A DNA stretch of 64,000 nucleotides, taken from an uncultured Myroides sp. GTDB taxonomy: Bacteria > Bacteroidota > Bacteroidia > Flavobacteriales > Flavobacteriaceae. The stretch covers positions 62,001-126,000 of the forward strand of contig CAJYTF010000034.1 of assembly GCA_913777665.1 (NCBI GenBank), in the 5' to 3' direction. Position 1 is the first letter of the stretch. Every line of letters begins with the position of its first letter. A model generated the notes under the pieces. That model made no database searches. It was not told the DNA's origin and saw only the letters and a list, made by a program, of their open reading frames with translations. Position numbers and translations under genes: made by a program. Below, one piece after another: positions 27,396-35,956 of the stretch.

Positions 27396-28223
27396 TTAAT
27401 TCCAAAATTCTATATACTGTTTTATATATTCTTTTAATCTATAATTTTCATTATCTATTAGGTTCAAGCAATCTTGTAACCAATAATTTATTTGATTGTT
27501 AAAATTCCAAGGTTCTACCTTTAAGGGTACAACTTCTCGTAAATTCTCAGACCAATCAATTGGTCTACGTAATGTATTTTCTGAAGGCAATTTTGTGTCA
27601 TTTGCGACCAAATAAATTATCTTGTACTTATCATTATTTGCACATTCTTCTTTATTTTTACAATAAATTGCCCTATGCCAGTATCTGTAAATTTGATTAT
27701 CTTGATCTATCGCATCATTTGACTTGTTTTCGATAATAATTGTTGAGTGTGGATGATTACGTTCTATTAAAATATCTATACGTTGTTTTTCTACAGTTAC
27801 ATTCCATTTTCCTTTATCATAATCTGTATATCCTAATTTTTCAATAAACTTCTTTAAAAATAAATCACCTTGTCCATGACTTTCATCTTTATCAAGAAAA
27901 AAACCTAATAATCTACTATGTAAAGTTTCATCAATTCTAAAAAAATCTAAAACATTGAATCTTATCGATTTTTCTTTTGAAAGAACATTTTCATTTTCTA
28001 ATATTTTTTCAAAATCAATGAGTATATCTTCAAATCCAATTAACCTTGACTTTGTTCGAATAGCATTTAATTTAGAATAATCAATGGGATGTAAATTTAT
28101 CTTTTTAAAAGATAGATTTTCTATTAAATTATTTAATCTTAAATTCTGCTTAACTAAACTTTTTTTATAAACTTCTTCCGTTTGATTTAACAAATCAGAT
28201 ATTAAACCTATACCTTCATTCAT
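27396..28223 (-). CDS. PD-(D/E)XK nuclease family protein
   Basis: A 275-residue protein with a PD-(D/E)XK nuclease core in the second half: RIDILIERN (Asp) near 168, IIIENKSND (Glu-x-Lys) near 179, and QIYRYWHRAIY downstream, the Q-x3-Y element. The N-terminal half is helical, with FDFFRIDETLHSRLLGFFLD-like residues that match the PDDEXK_4 group. Such proteins occur near defence or mobile genes, but here the flanks are housekeeping genes. Promoter elements lie at 28244 and 28270. Confidence 0.78.
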   Translation of the reverse strand: MNEGIGLISDLLNQTEEVYKKSLVKQNLRLNNLIENLSFKKINLHPIDYSKLNAIRTKSRLIGFEDILIDFEKILENENVLSKEKSIRFNVLDFFRIDETLHSRLLGFFLDKDESHGQGDLFLKKFIEKLGYTDYDKGKWNVTVEKQRIDILIERNHPHSTIIIENKSNDAIDQDNQIYRYWHRAIYCKNKEECANNDKYKIIYLVANDTKLPSENTLRRPIDWSENLREVVPLKVEPWNFNNQINYWLQDCLNLIDNENYRLKEYIKQYIEFWN

Positions 28224-28243
28224 AGTTATGAATATTTATTTAA

Positions 28244-28272
28244 CAAATATACTAAAATCAAAAAACGCTCAA
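28244..28272 (-). promoter_or_regulatory. Promoter of the nuclease gene pair
   Basis: Minus-strand TATATTTG (28244-28251) with TTG (28270-28272) 18 bases upstream, an ideal Bacteroidota spacing. The -33 part lies within the 3' end of the exonuclease gene. Confidence 0.6.
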
Positions 28273-28749
28273 TGCAATATGTGCACAAGCTTCGGCATCT
28301 GCTAAAGCGTTGTGGTGGCTATCCAAATTAAAACCCAAATACTTTGAAACTGTCGGCAGTTTATGATTGGGTAAATTAGGGAACATTTTTTTTGCTGCTC
28401 TGTAAGTGCATAGAAATTTATTCTGATGCACCGGTAATTCATAAGCCTGCAAAACCGCTTTTAAACAACCTTCATCAAACATGCTGTTATGTGCTATTAA
28501 CGGCATATTTTTTATTTGTTTGGAAATATCAATCCATAAATCAGAAAATTGTTGTGCGTATTCTGTATCGCGAAAAACCAATCCGTGGACTTGCGTGTTC
28601 CAATAACTGTAAAAATTGGGAACCGGTTTTATAAGCTGGTAATATTTATCTACAATTATTCCGTTTTCTACAAAAACTAAACCTATACTGCAAACGCTGG
28701 TGCGGTGCTGGTTAGCAGTTTCAAAATCTAAAGCGACAAAGGTTTTCAT
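28258..28749 (-). CDS. DEDDh 3'-5' exonuclease (DnaQ-like)
   Basis: A 163-residue single-domain exonuclease. The acidic motifs are FVALDFETA near 3 (Asp, Glu), LIAHNSMFDEG near 92 (Asp), and SHHNALADAEACAHIA near 146 (His, Asp), giving the DEDDh set. It resembles the epsilon-like exonucleases outside the polymerase III core, so a role in DNA or RNA trimming is likely. Length is short but complete for the fold. Confidence 0.88.
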   Translation of the reverse strand: MKTFVALDFETANQHRTSVCSIGLVFVENGIIVDKYYQLIKPVPNFYSYWNTQVHGLVFRDTEYAQQFSDLWIDISKQIKNMPLIAHNSMFDEGCLKAVLQAYELPVHQNKFLCTYRAAKKMFPNLPNHKLPTVSKYLGFNLDSHHNALADAEACAHIALSVF

Positions 28750-28815
28750 ATTTGATTTATTTGGTAAATATAAATTTTAAAAGAACAATTATTCATAATA
28801 TTGAAAAAGAATACC

Positions 28816-29460
28816 CTACGCTTTTCCTTCCCATTCGTTATAAAATTGTTCTAAAAAACCTTCCATGTATTGGTGGCGGTTTTCTGCGATTTTTTTACCG
28901 GTTTCGGTATTCATTAAATCCTTAAGAAGCAATAACTTTTCATAAAAATGATTAATGGTTGTGCCTTTATGATTCTTGTATTCTTCTTTGGTCATTTTTA
29001 ATTTTGGCTGAATTTCCGGATCATATAACCCATTATTTTTGTATCCACCGTAATTAAAAGTTCGGGCAATACCAATGGCTCCGATAGCATCTAAACGGTC
29101 AGCATCTTGAACAATTTCTAATTCTTTTGACTGAAACGTTCTGTTGAAATTTCCACCTTTAAACGAAATGTTTTCAATGATTTTTACAACATGTTCTTTA
29201 ATATCGTCATTTATATCAATCGATGTCATAAATTCCATTGCTTTTTTAGGTCCGATTGTTTCATCGCCATTATGGAATTTACTGTCGGCAATATCGTGCA
29301 ACAAAGCTCCTAAAACCACCACCTGTTCATTAGCCTGTTCGGTTTTTAAAATATTCAACGCATTATTATACACGCGTTGAATGTGAAACCAGTCGTGACC
29401 GGCTTCGGCTCCTTCTAATTCTTTCTTAACAAAAGTTATGGTTTGATCTATGTAATTCAT
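28816..29460 (-). CDS. HD-domain phosphohydrolase
   Basis: A 214-residue HD-superfamily protein. Metal ligands are visible: GHDWFHIQRVYNNA near 19, LGALLHDIADSKF near 47 (the HD pair), and VQDADRLDAIGAIGIARTF near 115. It matches the YedJ/YpgQ-like group of predicted metal-dependent phosphohydrolases, probably acting on nucleotides. The substrate is not determined. Confidence 0.88.
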   Translation of the reverse strand: MNYIDQTITFVKKELEGAEAGHDWFHIQRVYNNALNILKTEQANEQVVVLGALLHDIADSKFHNGDETIGPKKAMEFMTSIDINDDIKEHVVKIIENISFKGGNFNRTFQSKELEIVQDADRLDAIGAIGIARTFNYGGYKNNGLYDPEIQPKLKMTKEEYKNHKGTTINHFYEKLLLLKDLMNTETGKKIAENRHQYMEGFLEQFYNEWEGKA

Positions 29461-29475
29461 TTTAAAAAGATTAAA

Positions 29476-29499
29476 AAAGCCGATATTTCTATCGGCTTT
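29476..29499 (-). terminator. Terminator after the desaturase gene
   Basis: Stem AAAGCCGATA / TATCGGCTTT with loop TTTC and T/A runs on both sides, in a 42-base gap. Confidence 0.75.
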
Positions 29500-29502
29500 A
29501 TA

Positions 29503-30507
29503 TTATTTTACAATTGCTGGTGTTACCCATTTAAAAACGTGCGATTCGTCTGAAATCTTCATACGCTCAGCTAATTTCGCCATACGGTCTGGTAATTTCA
29601 TTAGGTAGTCGCGTGCTTTTTCTGCTTCATCGGTCAGATTAGTAATTTTATCGATTTCCCAACGTTTAATCAGCTTGTTTAAAATATCAACATAATCCAT
29701 AGAGGTGTAAACACCGATACGTTGTGCCGATTCTGAGAAATTATGGAATGCATCGCCAATCGCTCCGCCCGATTCTCGAATTAAATTTGCCGGCATGGTA
29801 ATTTTTTTCTTCATCATGTAATGAAAAGCTTTCATCATTTCCGAAGGATCTACCTGAAAAATTCGCTCAACAAATTCTGAATATGCATGGTGGTGACGCA
29901 TTTCATCGCCCGCAATCAACTTACATATTTTTGATAATTTATGATCGCCGTGTTTTTTAGCCAATTGTGCCACACGATTGTGCGATACATAGGTTGCCAG
30001 TTCCTGAAAACTGGTAAATACAAAGTTTTTGTACGGATCGCGGTCTGTTCCCGGATCAAAACCATCGTTAATTAAATATTGTGTTGTAACTTCTACCTCG
30101 CGCATGTTTACACGCCCAGATAAATACAGATATTTGTTTAATAAATCGCCGTGTCGGTTTTCTTCCCCTGTCCAGTGACGAATCCATTTTGCCCATCCGT
30201 TTCCACTACCATCTTCGCCTCCCATTTGGTCAACACCTTCTACATCCATCAACCAAGATTCATACGTTGGTAACGCTTCTTCGGTAATGGTATCGCCTAC
30301 TAAAACCACCCAGAAATCGTAAGGCAATTCTTTTGCGTAAGCTTGTAGTTCACGAACTTCTTCTAAAAAGTTTTCGTTACGTGAATCGGGTAACATATCT
30401 GAAGGCTGCCAGATCTTTTCTACAGGAATTAAATAATTCTGCACAAAAGTATCTATGTTCTTTTCCAAGAACTGCATTACTTCTAATCGAACATTTTGAA
30501 TAGACAT
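29503..30507 (-). CDS. Acyl-ACP desaturase
   Basis: A 334-residue ferritin-like di-iron desaturase that introduces a double bond into acyl-ACP, making unsaturated fatty acids aerobically. The iron-binding motifs are EENRHGDLLNKYL near 120 and GDEMRHHHAYSEF near 205; both follow the E-x2-H pattern of plant-type stearoyl-ACP desaturases. It lies next to an acyltransferase gene (31-base gap) on the same strand, consistent with membrane-lipid synthesis. Confidence 0.92.
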   Translation of the reverse strand: MSIQNVRLEVMQFLEKNIDTFVQNYLIPVEKIWQPSDMLPDSRNENFLEEVRELQAYAKELPYDFWVVLVGDTITEEALPTYESWLMDVEGVDQMGGEDGSGNGWAKWIRHWTGEENRHGDLLNKYLYLSGRVNMREVEVTTQYLINDGFDPGTDRDPYKNFVFTSFQELATYVSHNRVAQLAKKHGDHKLSKICKLIAGDEMRHHHAYSEFVERIFQVDPSEMMKAFHYMMKKKITMPANLIRESGGAIGDAFHNFSESAQRIGVYTSMDYVDILNKLIKRWEIDKITNLTDEAEKARDYLMKLPDRMAKLAERMKISDESHVFKWVTPAIVK

Positions 30508-30538
30508 TTTTACTGTTTTTTGTACAACTTGCGTTGTG

Positions 30539-31270
30539 TTATTTTATGGAAGAAACAATTGCTTCTTCGGTTTTTTGAAATAGGGTGGCAAAATCGTAGT
30601 CTGAAACTTTCATTGCTTCGTGTACTTCTAATGTTATTGCGCTTCCTAATCCCATTGGAAACATTCCGAAACGAAACATTCTCCACGAATTATTTATTGT
30701 TAAAGGCACCAAATAAGCGTCGGGTGCAAATTTGCAAAGCATTTTTACGCCGTTTTCTGAAAAGCGTTTTGGCGTTCCGTTTTTAGATCGAGTTCCTTCG
30801 GGAAAAATTACTGCAGAACGGTTGTGTTTCTGTATGTATTCGCCCAAACCTTTAATGGCAGGTAATGCTTGTTTTGGATCGTTACGGTCTATTAAAACCG
30901 ATCCGCCGTGTTTTAAATTGTACGATACGCTTGGTATGCCCTTGCCTAATTCTTTTTTACTTACAAATTTTGGATGTGTTTTTCGTAAAAACCAAATTAT
31001 GGAAACAATATCAAACATTGATTGGTGGTTTGATACATAAATAATTGGTTTATTTACGGGTAATTTTTCTCTACCTTTTACATTAAAGGTTGTACCTAAC
31101 ACATTGGCACTGCGCATTAAAAACCATTGTAGTATAACAACACTGCGTGTATGTGCCTGATATCCAAATAAATTCAAACAAATCCATTGTATCGGATGAA
31201 AAATTAATAAGCTTAAGCTTAAGAACAAATAATATACAATACTTAACGGATAAGATAAAATTTTGTGCAC
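30539..31270 (-). CDS. plsC: 1-acylglycerol-3-phosphate O-acyltransferase
   Basis: A 243-residue lysophosphatidate acyltransferase making phosphatidate. The H-x4-D motif is VSNHQSMFD near 80, FPEGTRSKNG near 155 is block III, and VPLTINNSW is block IV; a membrane segment lies near 8-25. A minus-strand TATATTTG element at 31288-31295 precedes the start by 17 bases. The desaturase gene follows in the same direction, forming a lipid pair. Confidence 0.92.
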   Translation of the reverse strand: MHKILSYPLSIVYYLFLSLSLLIFHPIQWICLNLFGYQAHTRSVVILQWFLMRSANVLGTTFNVKGREKLPVNKPIIYVSNHQSMFDIVSIIWFLRKTHPKFVSKKELGKGIPSVSYNLKHGGSVLIDRNDPKQALPAIKGLGEYIQKHNRSAVIFPEGTRSKNGTPKRFSENGVKMLCKFAPDAYLVPLTINNSWRMFRFGMFPMGLGSAITLEVHEAMKVSDYDFATLFQKTEEAIVSSIK

Positions 31271-31287
31271 TTTATGTAATTTATGTT

Positions 31288-31295
31288 CAAATATA
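31288..31295 (-). promoter_or_regulatory. -7 promoter element of plsC
   Basis: Minus-strand TATATTTG directly upstream of the start codon; no clear -33 box. Confidence 0.45.
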
Positions 31296-31303
31296 CGACA
31301 AAT

Positions 31304-31336
31304 AAAAAAATCTACCGAAATTCGATAGATTTTTAT
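31304..31336 (-). terminator. Terminator after the bacilliredoxin gene
   Basis: Minus-strand hairpin with stem AAAATCTA / TAGATTTT and an inner CGAA/TTCG pair, followed by T7. Confidence 0.7.
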
Positions 31337-31356
31337 ATATTTTTTCAGTTAAAAGA

Positions 31357-31767
31357 TTAACAATGTTCGTTGTAAGCTTCTTTTAGGTTTTCTGAAATAA
31401 TTTCTGCCGGATGTCCTTCGATATGATGACGCTCTAACATGTGCACCAATTCTCCGTTTTTAAACAATGCCATAGATGGCGATGATGGTGGAAATGGGAA
31501 CATTTTTTCGCGTGCTGTATCAACCGCTTCTTTGTTTACACCTGCAAAAACCGTTACAATATTTTCTGGTTTTTTACCGTTGCTTAAACTCATAATTGCG
31601 CCAGGACGTGCATTTCTTGCTGCACAACCACAAACCGAGTTTACTACTACTAATGTTGTCCCTTCTTTTGATAAAGCGTTTTCAACTTCTTCTGCTGTAT
31701 ATAATGCTTCAAAACCTGCCGAAGTTAATTCAGCCTGCATTGGTTTTACTATTTCTTCTGGATACAT
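31357..31767 (-). CDS. Bacilliredoxin (BrxA/BrxB, YphP/YqiW family)
   Basis: A 136-residue thioredoxin-like protein with the redox motif CGC (Cys46-Gly-Cys48) in NSVCGCAARNARPG. In Firmicutes this family removes bacillithiol from mixed disulfides; many Bacteroidota also make bacillithiol, so a similar thiol-repair role is likely. HMLERHHIEGH near 108 is the conserved C-terminal segment. A minus-strand TAAATTTG element at 31791-31798 lies 23 bases upstream. Confidence 0.93.
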   Translation of the reverse strand: MYPEEIVKPMQAELTSAGFEALYTAEEVENALSKEGTTLVVVNSVCGCAARNARPGAIMSLSNGKKPENIVTVFAGVNKEAVDTAREKMFPFPPSSPSMALFKNGELVHMLERHHIEGHPAEIISENLKEAYNEHC

Positions 31768-31790
31768 GATCTCTTAAATTAAAATTTCTA

Positions 31791-31798
31791 CAAATTTA
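31791..31798 (-). promoter_or_regulatory. -7 promoter element of the bacilliredoxin gene
   Basis: Minus-strand TAAATTTG, consistent with TAnnTTTG, 23 bases before the ATG. Confidence 0.45.
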
Positions 31799-31914
31799 AT
31801 CATTTTTTGTTTATGGTTAAATAGATCAAAACTTAAAGAAATGTTATTTGTTTGGAAAGCTATTTAAGGTAGAGAAAAAACACATCAAACATTTTCTAAA
31901 TATCAATTAAAAAC

Positions 31915-31922
31915 TATTTTTG
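31915..31922 (+). promoter_or_regulatory. -7 promoter element of the LD-carboxypeptidase gene
   Basis: TATTTTTG overlaps an upstream in-frame ATG at 31920, which favours the ATG at 31938 as the true start. Confidence 0.5.
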
Positions 31923-31937
31923 TTTAAAATTATCATC

Positions 31938-32834
31938 ATGAAAATTCCCACATATTTACAAAAAGGCGATACCGTTGCAATGGTTTGTACCGCAAGAAGT
32001 TTTACCAGAGATGAAGCGCAAGAGGCTGTTTCGCTTTTTGAATCGTGGGGATTGAACATTGTTTTTGGATCAACCATTGATATTAACGTGAATCAATTGG
32101 GCGGAACAGACGAACAACGAACAGATGATTTACAGCGTATGATGGATGATGATACCATTAAAGCCATTTGGATTGCGCGTGGTGGTTATGGAACAGTTCG
32201 AATCATTGATAAACTCGATTTTTCTAAATTCATACAAAATCCAAAATGGGTCATTGGTTTTAGCGACATTACCGTTTTACACAGCCATATTCACAATTTG
32301 GGCATCGCCACTTTGCACGCCATTATGCCGTATTCTGTACCAAAAGCGTTGACAGAAGCTAAAGAAACATTGCGTCAGGCTTTGTTTAACGAAGATTATC
32401 AAATTGAAATTCCATCAAATTCAAGTAATAAAACCGGCGATGCTGAAGGTTTGCTTGTTGGCGGAAATTTATCGATTATTTATAGTTTGTTAGGATCGAA
32501 ATCATCCATCAACACAAAAAATAAAATATTGTATTTAGAAGATTTAGATGAATATTTGTATCATATCGACCGAATGTTTTACAACTTGAAACGCAACGGA
32601 TATTTTGATGATTTAAACGGATTGATTATTGGCGGAATGACCGATATGCACGACAACCAGATTCCTTTTGGATATGATGTTAAGCAGATTGTTTTGGATC
32701 TTTGCAAAGAATACAATTTCCCAATTTGTTTTGATTTTCCTGCGGGTCACATTCCTGATAATCGTGCTTTAAAGTTGGGAACAAAAGTTTCTTTGAACAT
32801 CAATAATGAATCAACCTCTTTGAAATACATTTAA
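31938..32834 (+). CDS. S66-family muramoyl-tetrapeptide (LD-) carboxypeptidase
   Basis: A 298-residue LD-carboxypeptidase that trims the terminal D-alanine from tetrapeptides during peptidoglycan recycling. Family features are ARGGYGTVRIIDKLDF near 79, the nucleophile region VIGFSDITVLHS near 104, EGLLVGGNLSIIYSLLG near 165, LEDLDEYLYHIDRMF near 194 with the Glu, and FPAGHIPDNRALKLG near 271 with the His. It lacks a signal peptide, as expected for a cytoplasmic enzyme. The UPF0102 gene starts one base after its stop. Confidence 0.92.
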   Translation: MKIPTYLQKGDTVAMVCTARSFTRDEAQEAVSLFESWGLNIVFGSTIDINVNQLGGTDEQRTDDLQRMMDDDTIKAIWIARGGYGTVRIIDKLDFSKFIQNPKWVIGFSDITVLHSHIHNLGIATLHAIMPYSVPKALTEAKETLRQALFNEDYQIEIPSNSSNKTGDAEGLLVGGNLSIIYSLLGSKSSINTKNKILYLEDLDEYLYHIDRMFYNLKRNGYFDDLNGLIIGGMTDMHDNQIPFGYDVKQIVLDLCKEYNFPICFDFPAGHIPDNRALKLGTKVSLNINNESTSLKYI

Positions 32835-32835
32835 A

Positions 32836-33192
32836 ATGGCAACGCATAACGATACTGGAAAACAAGGCGAACAATTGGCTAAAGAATTTTTAGTAGCCAA
32901 CAATTATGTCATTCTTGAAACGAATTATCGTTACAAAAAAGCCGAAATAGATATTATTGCTGTCAAAGAAAACATTTTGGCAATTATTGAAGTAAAAACT
33001 CGAACATCGACTCATTTTGGCGAGCCCGAAAGTTTTGTGAACAACAAAAAAATCAAACTTATTTTAGAAGCGACCAATGCGTACATCATAGAAAAAGATT
33101 TGGATTTAGAGGTAAGTCTGGATATTATTTCGGTTGTTATAGGTAAAGAAAACGAGATAAATCACATACCAAACGCGTATTATTTCTTTTAA
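32836..33192 (+). CDS. YraN/UPF0102 family endonuclease-like protein
   Basis: A 118-residue protein with the PD-(D/E)XK-type core of the UPF0102 group: GKQGEQLAKEFLVANNY near 8, AEIDIIAVKENILAIIEVKTR near 36-57 (Asp, Glu-x-Lys), and FGEPESFVNNKKI. The cellular role is not established; family members are thought to act on DNA. It is coupled to the LD-carboxypeptidase gene. Confidence 0.9.
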   Translation: MATHNDTGKQGEQLAKEFLVANNYVILETNYRYKKAEIDIIAVKENILAIIEVKTRTSTHFGEPESFVNNKKIKLILEATNAYIIEKDLDLEVSLDIISVVIGKENEINHIPNAYYFF

Positions 33193-33272
33193 CTGCTAAA
33201 TTATTTATTTGTTAATATTCCATTTAAATTAAAAGTCCATTGAAAGATTTTTTGTAATTTTAAACAAAAAGC

Positions 33273-34667
33273 ATGAACTCTTTTCGGACAGAAACTGATT
33301 TATTAGGCGATTTACAGATACCCGAAAATGCCTACTACGGCGTGCAAACCCAACGCGCTATTAACAACTTTAAAATATCGAACCACAAATTATATCAGTA
33401 TCCCATTTTTATAAAATCGTTAGCTGTTGTGAAATTAGCAGCTGTTGAAACGAATTTTGAATTGGGATTGATTAACGAAACGCTGAAAGATGCTATTTCG
33501 CAAGCTTGTTTGGATATTCTGAAAGATCAGTATTTTGAACAGTTTCCTATTGATATGATTCAGGGTGGTGCAGGAACTTCGGTAAACATGAATGCCAACG
33601 AGGTAATTGCAAATATTGCTTTGGAAAAATTGGGACATCAAAAAGGCGATTATCAACATTGTTCTCCAAACGATCATGTGAATTTATCGCAATCTACTAA
33701 CGATGCGTATCCTTCGGCATTAAAGCTTGCATTATTTCAATCATCGAAACAAGTTACCAACGCATTAGAAAAATTATTTTTTGCTTTAGATAGAAAAGCG
33801 AAAGAGTTTGAAAACGTGATTAAAATGGGACGAACCCAATTGCAAGACGCTGTTCCAATGACTTTAGGTCAGGAATTTGAAGCATTTGCTTTTACGCTGA
33901 AGAAAGAAATTCCGTATTTACAAGACCAAGCTTTTCAGTTTTTAGAAGTAAACATGGGCGCAACCGCCATTGGAACAGGATTGAATGCTCCCAAAGGATA
34001 TGCGCAACTTTGTGCAGAAAAACTGGCAACACTTTTAAACGAACCGGTTAAATTGGCAGAAAATCTGGTTGAAGCGACATCCGATACCAGCAGTTTTGTG
34101 GGTTATGCCAGTGCGTTGAAAAAGTTGGCTGTAAAACTATCAAAAATATGTAATGATTTGCGATTGTTAACATCAGGTCCACGAACTGGTTTGTACGAAA
34201 TTAATTTACCGCCAAAACAACCGGGATCGTCAATAATGCCGGGTAAAGTTAACCCGGTAATTCCGGAAGTGGTAAATCAGGTTTGTTTTAAAATAATTGG
34301 GAACGAACTAACTGTGAGTTTAGCTGCCGAAGCCGGACAATTACAATTAAACGTTATGGAGCCAATTATTGCATTGACGTTGTTTGATTCGATTGAAATA
34401 TTAACAAACGCCATTGACACACTTCGTGTTGAATGTATTGAAGGAATTACAGCAAACACAGATCATTTAAGAAACGAAGTACAAAACAGCATTGGTATTG
34501 TAACCGCATTAAACCCAATAATAGGGTATAAAAACAGTACTAAAATTGCCAAACAGGCATTGCAAGAAAACCGCAGCGTTTATGATTTAATTATTGAACA
34601 AAATATTTTAACAAAAGAAGAATTAGACAGGTACTTAGATCCTAAAAATATGTTGAGTTCGCATTAA
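33273..34667 (+). CDS. aspA: Aspartate ammonia-lyase
   Basis: AspA interconverts L-aspartate and fumarate plus ammonia. The 464-residue chain shows RTETDLLGDLQIP at the N-terminus, GGAGTSVNMNANEVIAN near 98, the NDHVNLSQSTNDAYPSA segment near 132, and the fumarase/aspartase signature GSSIMPGKVNPVIPEV near 317. The last differs from fumarase C only subtly; residues around 100-140 and the length favour aspartase. The gene is monocistronic, with a terminator. Confidence 0.92.
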   Translation: MNSFRTETDLLGDLQIPENAYYGVQTQRAINNFKISNHKLYQYPIFIKSLAVVKLAAVETNFELGLINETLKDAISQACLDILKDQYFEQFPIDMIQGGAGTSVNMNANEVIANIALEKLGHQKGDYQHCSPNDHVNLSQSTNDAYPSALKLALFQSSKQVTNALEKLFFALDRKAKEFENVIKMGRTQLQDAVPMTLGQEFEAFAFTLKKEIPYLQDQAFQFLEVNMGATAIGTGLNAPKGYAQLCAEKLATLLNEPVKLAENLVEATSDTSSFVGYASALKKLAVKLSKICNDLRLLTSGPRTGLYEINLPPKQPGSSIMPGKVNPVIPEVVNQVCFKIIGNELTVSLAAEAGQLQLNVMEPIIALTLFDSIEILTNAIDTLRVECIEGITANTDHLRNEVQNSIGIVTALNPIIGYKNSTKIAKQALQENRSVYDLIIEQNILTKEELDRYLDPKNMLSSH

Positions 34668-34669
34668 AA

Positions 34670-34702
34670 CAAAAAAACAGAGATTTAAAATCTCTGTTTT
34701 TT
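34670..34702. terminator. Bidirectional terminator
   Basis: Stem AAACAGAGAT / ATCTCTGTTT with loop TTAA and A/T runs on both sides, between convergent aspA and thiL. Confidence 0.85.
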
Positions 34703-35754
34703 TATTCCTCGTCGCTTAAAGCATTCCAACCGCGTGCTTTTAGCGGAAGTTTCGTGTTTTCTCTCGTAATTAAATGAATACACTCTTTTTCGGCAGTCAT
34801 GTGACCGATGATTGATAAATGCGGATTTCCTTTAATTTTTTCGAAATCGTTCATTGAGACAGTAAACAACAACTCATAATCTTCGCCGCCGTTTATGGCA
34901 ATGGTTGTGCTGTCTAAATTAAATTCTTCGCATACATTGATTAATTGCGGATCTAATGGCAGTTTATCTTCATACAAATTACAGCCTACGCTTGATGCTT
35001 TACAAATGTGCATAACTTCTGAAGAAATTCCGTCTGAAACATCGATCATCGAAGTTGGTTTTACCTCTAATTTGTGTAAAAGTTCTTTAATATCATTACG
35101 TGCTTCTGGTTTTAACTGTCGTTCAATAATGTAAGAATAATCTTCCAGATTAGGCTGATTCTGCGGATTTACCAAAAACACCTGCTTTTCGCGTTCTAAA
35201 ACCTGCAAGCCCATGTAAGCCGAACCTATATCGCCCGTAACAACCAATAGATCGTTTTCTTGTGCGCCTGAACGATAGGTAATTTCCTCTTCAGTTGCTT
35301 CACCTAATGCAGTAACACTAATTAATAATCCGGTGGTGCTTGATGTGGTGTCGCCACCAATTAAATCAACCTTATAAAAATCACATGCCAAACGAATACC
35401 TTCGTACAATTCTTCAATAGCTTCTAACGGAAATCGGTTTGAAACCGCAATAGAAACCGTAACCTGAGTTGGTGTGGCGTTCATGGCACAAATATCGGAC
35501 ACGTTCACTACAACGGCTTTGTAACCCAAATGTTTCAACGGCATATAACTTAAATCGAAATGTACGCCTTCTACCAACAAATCGGTTGAAACAACGGCTT
35601 TTTTCGACTTAAAATCTAAAACAGCGGCATCATCTCCTATTGCTTTTATGGTTGATTGCTGTTGAATGGAAAAGTTTTTTGTGATATGATTTATTAAACC
35701 AAATTCGCCCAATTGTGACAAAGAGGTTTTGCTTTGATCTTTATTTTCTAACAT
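34702..35754 (-). CDS. thiL: Thiamine-monophosphate kinase
   Basis: ThiL phosphorylates thiamine monophosphate to the active diphosphate. The 350-residue protein has LGEFGLINHITKNF at the N-terminus, GDDAAVLDF near 40, STDLLVEGVHFDL near 57, VNVSDICAMNATPTQVTVS near 84, LIGGDTTSST near 127, MIDVSDGISSE near 225 and NGGEDYELLFTV near 275. An upstream in-frame ATG at 35826 would add 24 hydrophobic residues not found in the family, so 35754 is preferred. It is monocistronic. Confidence 0.94.
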   Translation of the reverse strand: MLENKDQSKTSLSQLGEFGLINHITKNFSIQQQSTIKAIGDDAAVLDFKSKKAVVSTDLLVEGVHFDLSYMPLKHLGYKAVVVNVSDICAMNATPTQVTVSIAVSNRFPLEAIEELYEGIRLACDFYKVDLIGGDTTSSTTGLLISVTALGEATEEEITYRSGAQENDLLVVTGDIGSAYMGLQVLEREKQVFLVNPQNQPNLEDYSYIIERQLKPEARNDIKELLHKLEVKPTSMIDVSDGISSEVMHICKASSVGCNLYEDKLPLDPQLINVCEEFNLDSTTIAINGGEDYELLFTVSMNDFEKIKGNPHLSIIGHMTAEKECIHLITRENTKLPLKARGWNALSDEE

Positions 35755-35834
35755 ACTTTTTAATTTATTTGTAAAATTACAAACTATTTTTTTGATGGAT
35801 GCGAATACAAGATGTGCTACTAACAAAAAAAGTT

Positions 35835-35900
35835 ACTGATGGTTTTGTAAAAAGATCCCAATGGTTTTATGAAAACGTCCCAATGGTTTTTATAAAACGT
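35835..35900. repeat. Three tandem 22-bp repeats upstream of thiL
   Basis: Units at 35835-35856, 35857-35878 and 35879-35900 share the pattern CC-AATGGTTTT-AT-AAAACGT; units two and three differ at only two bases, and unit one is more degenerate. They lie between thiL and the DUF2723 gene. The period of two helical turns is typical of protein-binding iterons but could be slippage. Confidence 0.75.
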
Positions 35901-35923
35901 GGGTATCTTTTACCAGCAATATA

Positions 35924-35955
35924 AATAAAGACGGCAAAAATACCGTCTTTACTAA
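35924..35955 (-). terminator. Terminator after the DUF2723 gene
   Basis: Stem AAAGACGG / CCGTCTTT with an 8-base loop; the T-rich side follows the minus-strand gene. Confidence 0.65.
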
Positions 35956-35956
35956 A

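Noticed and set aside
26807..28223. One frameshifted long nuclease gene instead of two
   Set aside because: The upstream frame ends in a normal stop and a good ATG follows after 13 bases; no homopolymer slip site joins them.
35835..35900. Thiamine riboswitch before thiL
   Set aside because: I saw no conserved TPP riboswitch core; the region is three direct repeats, and thiL starts with little leader.
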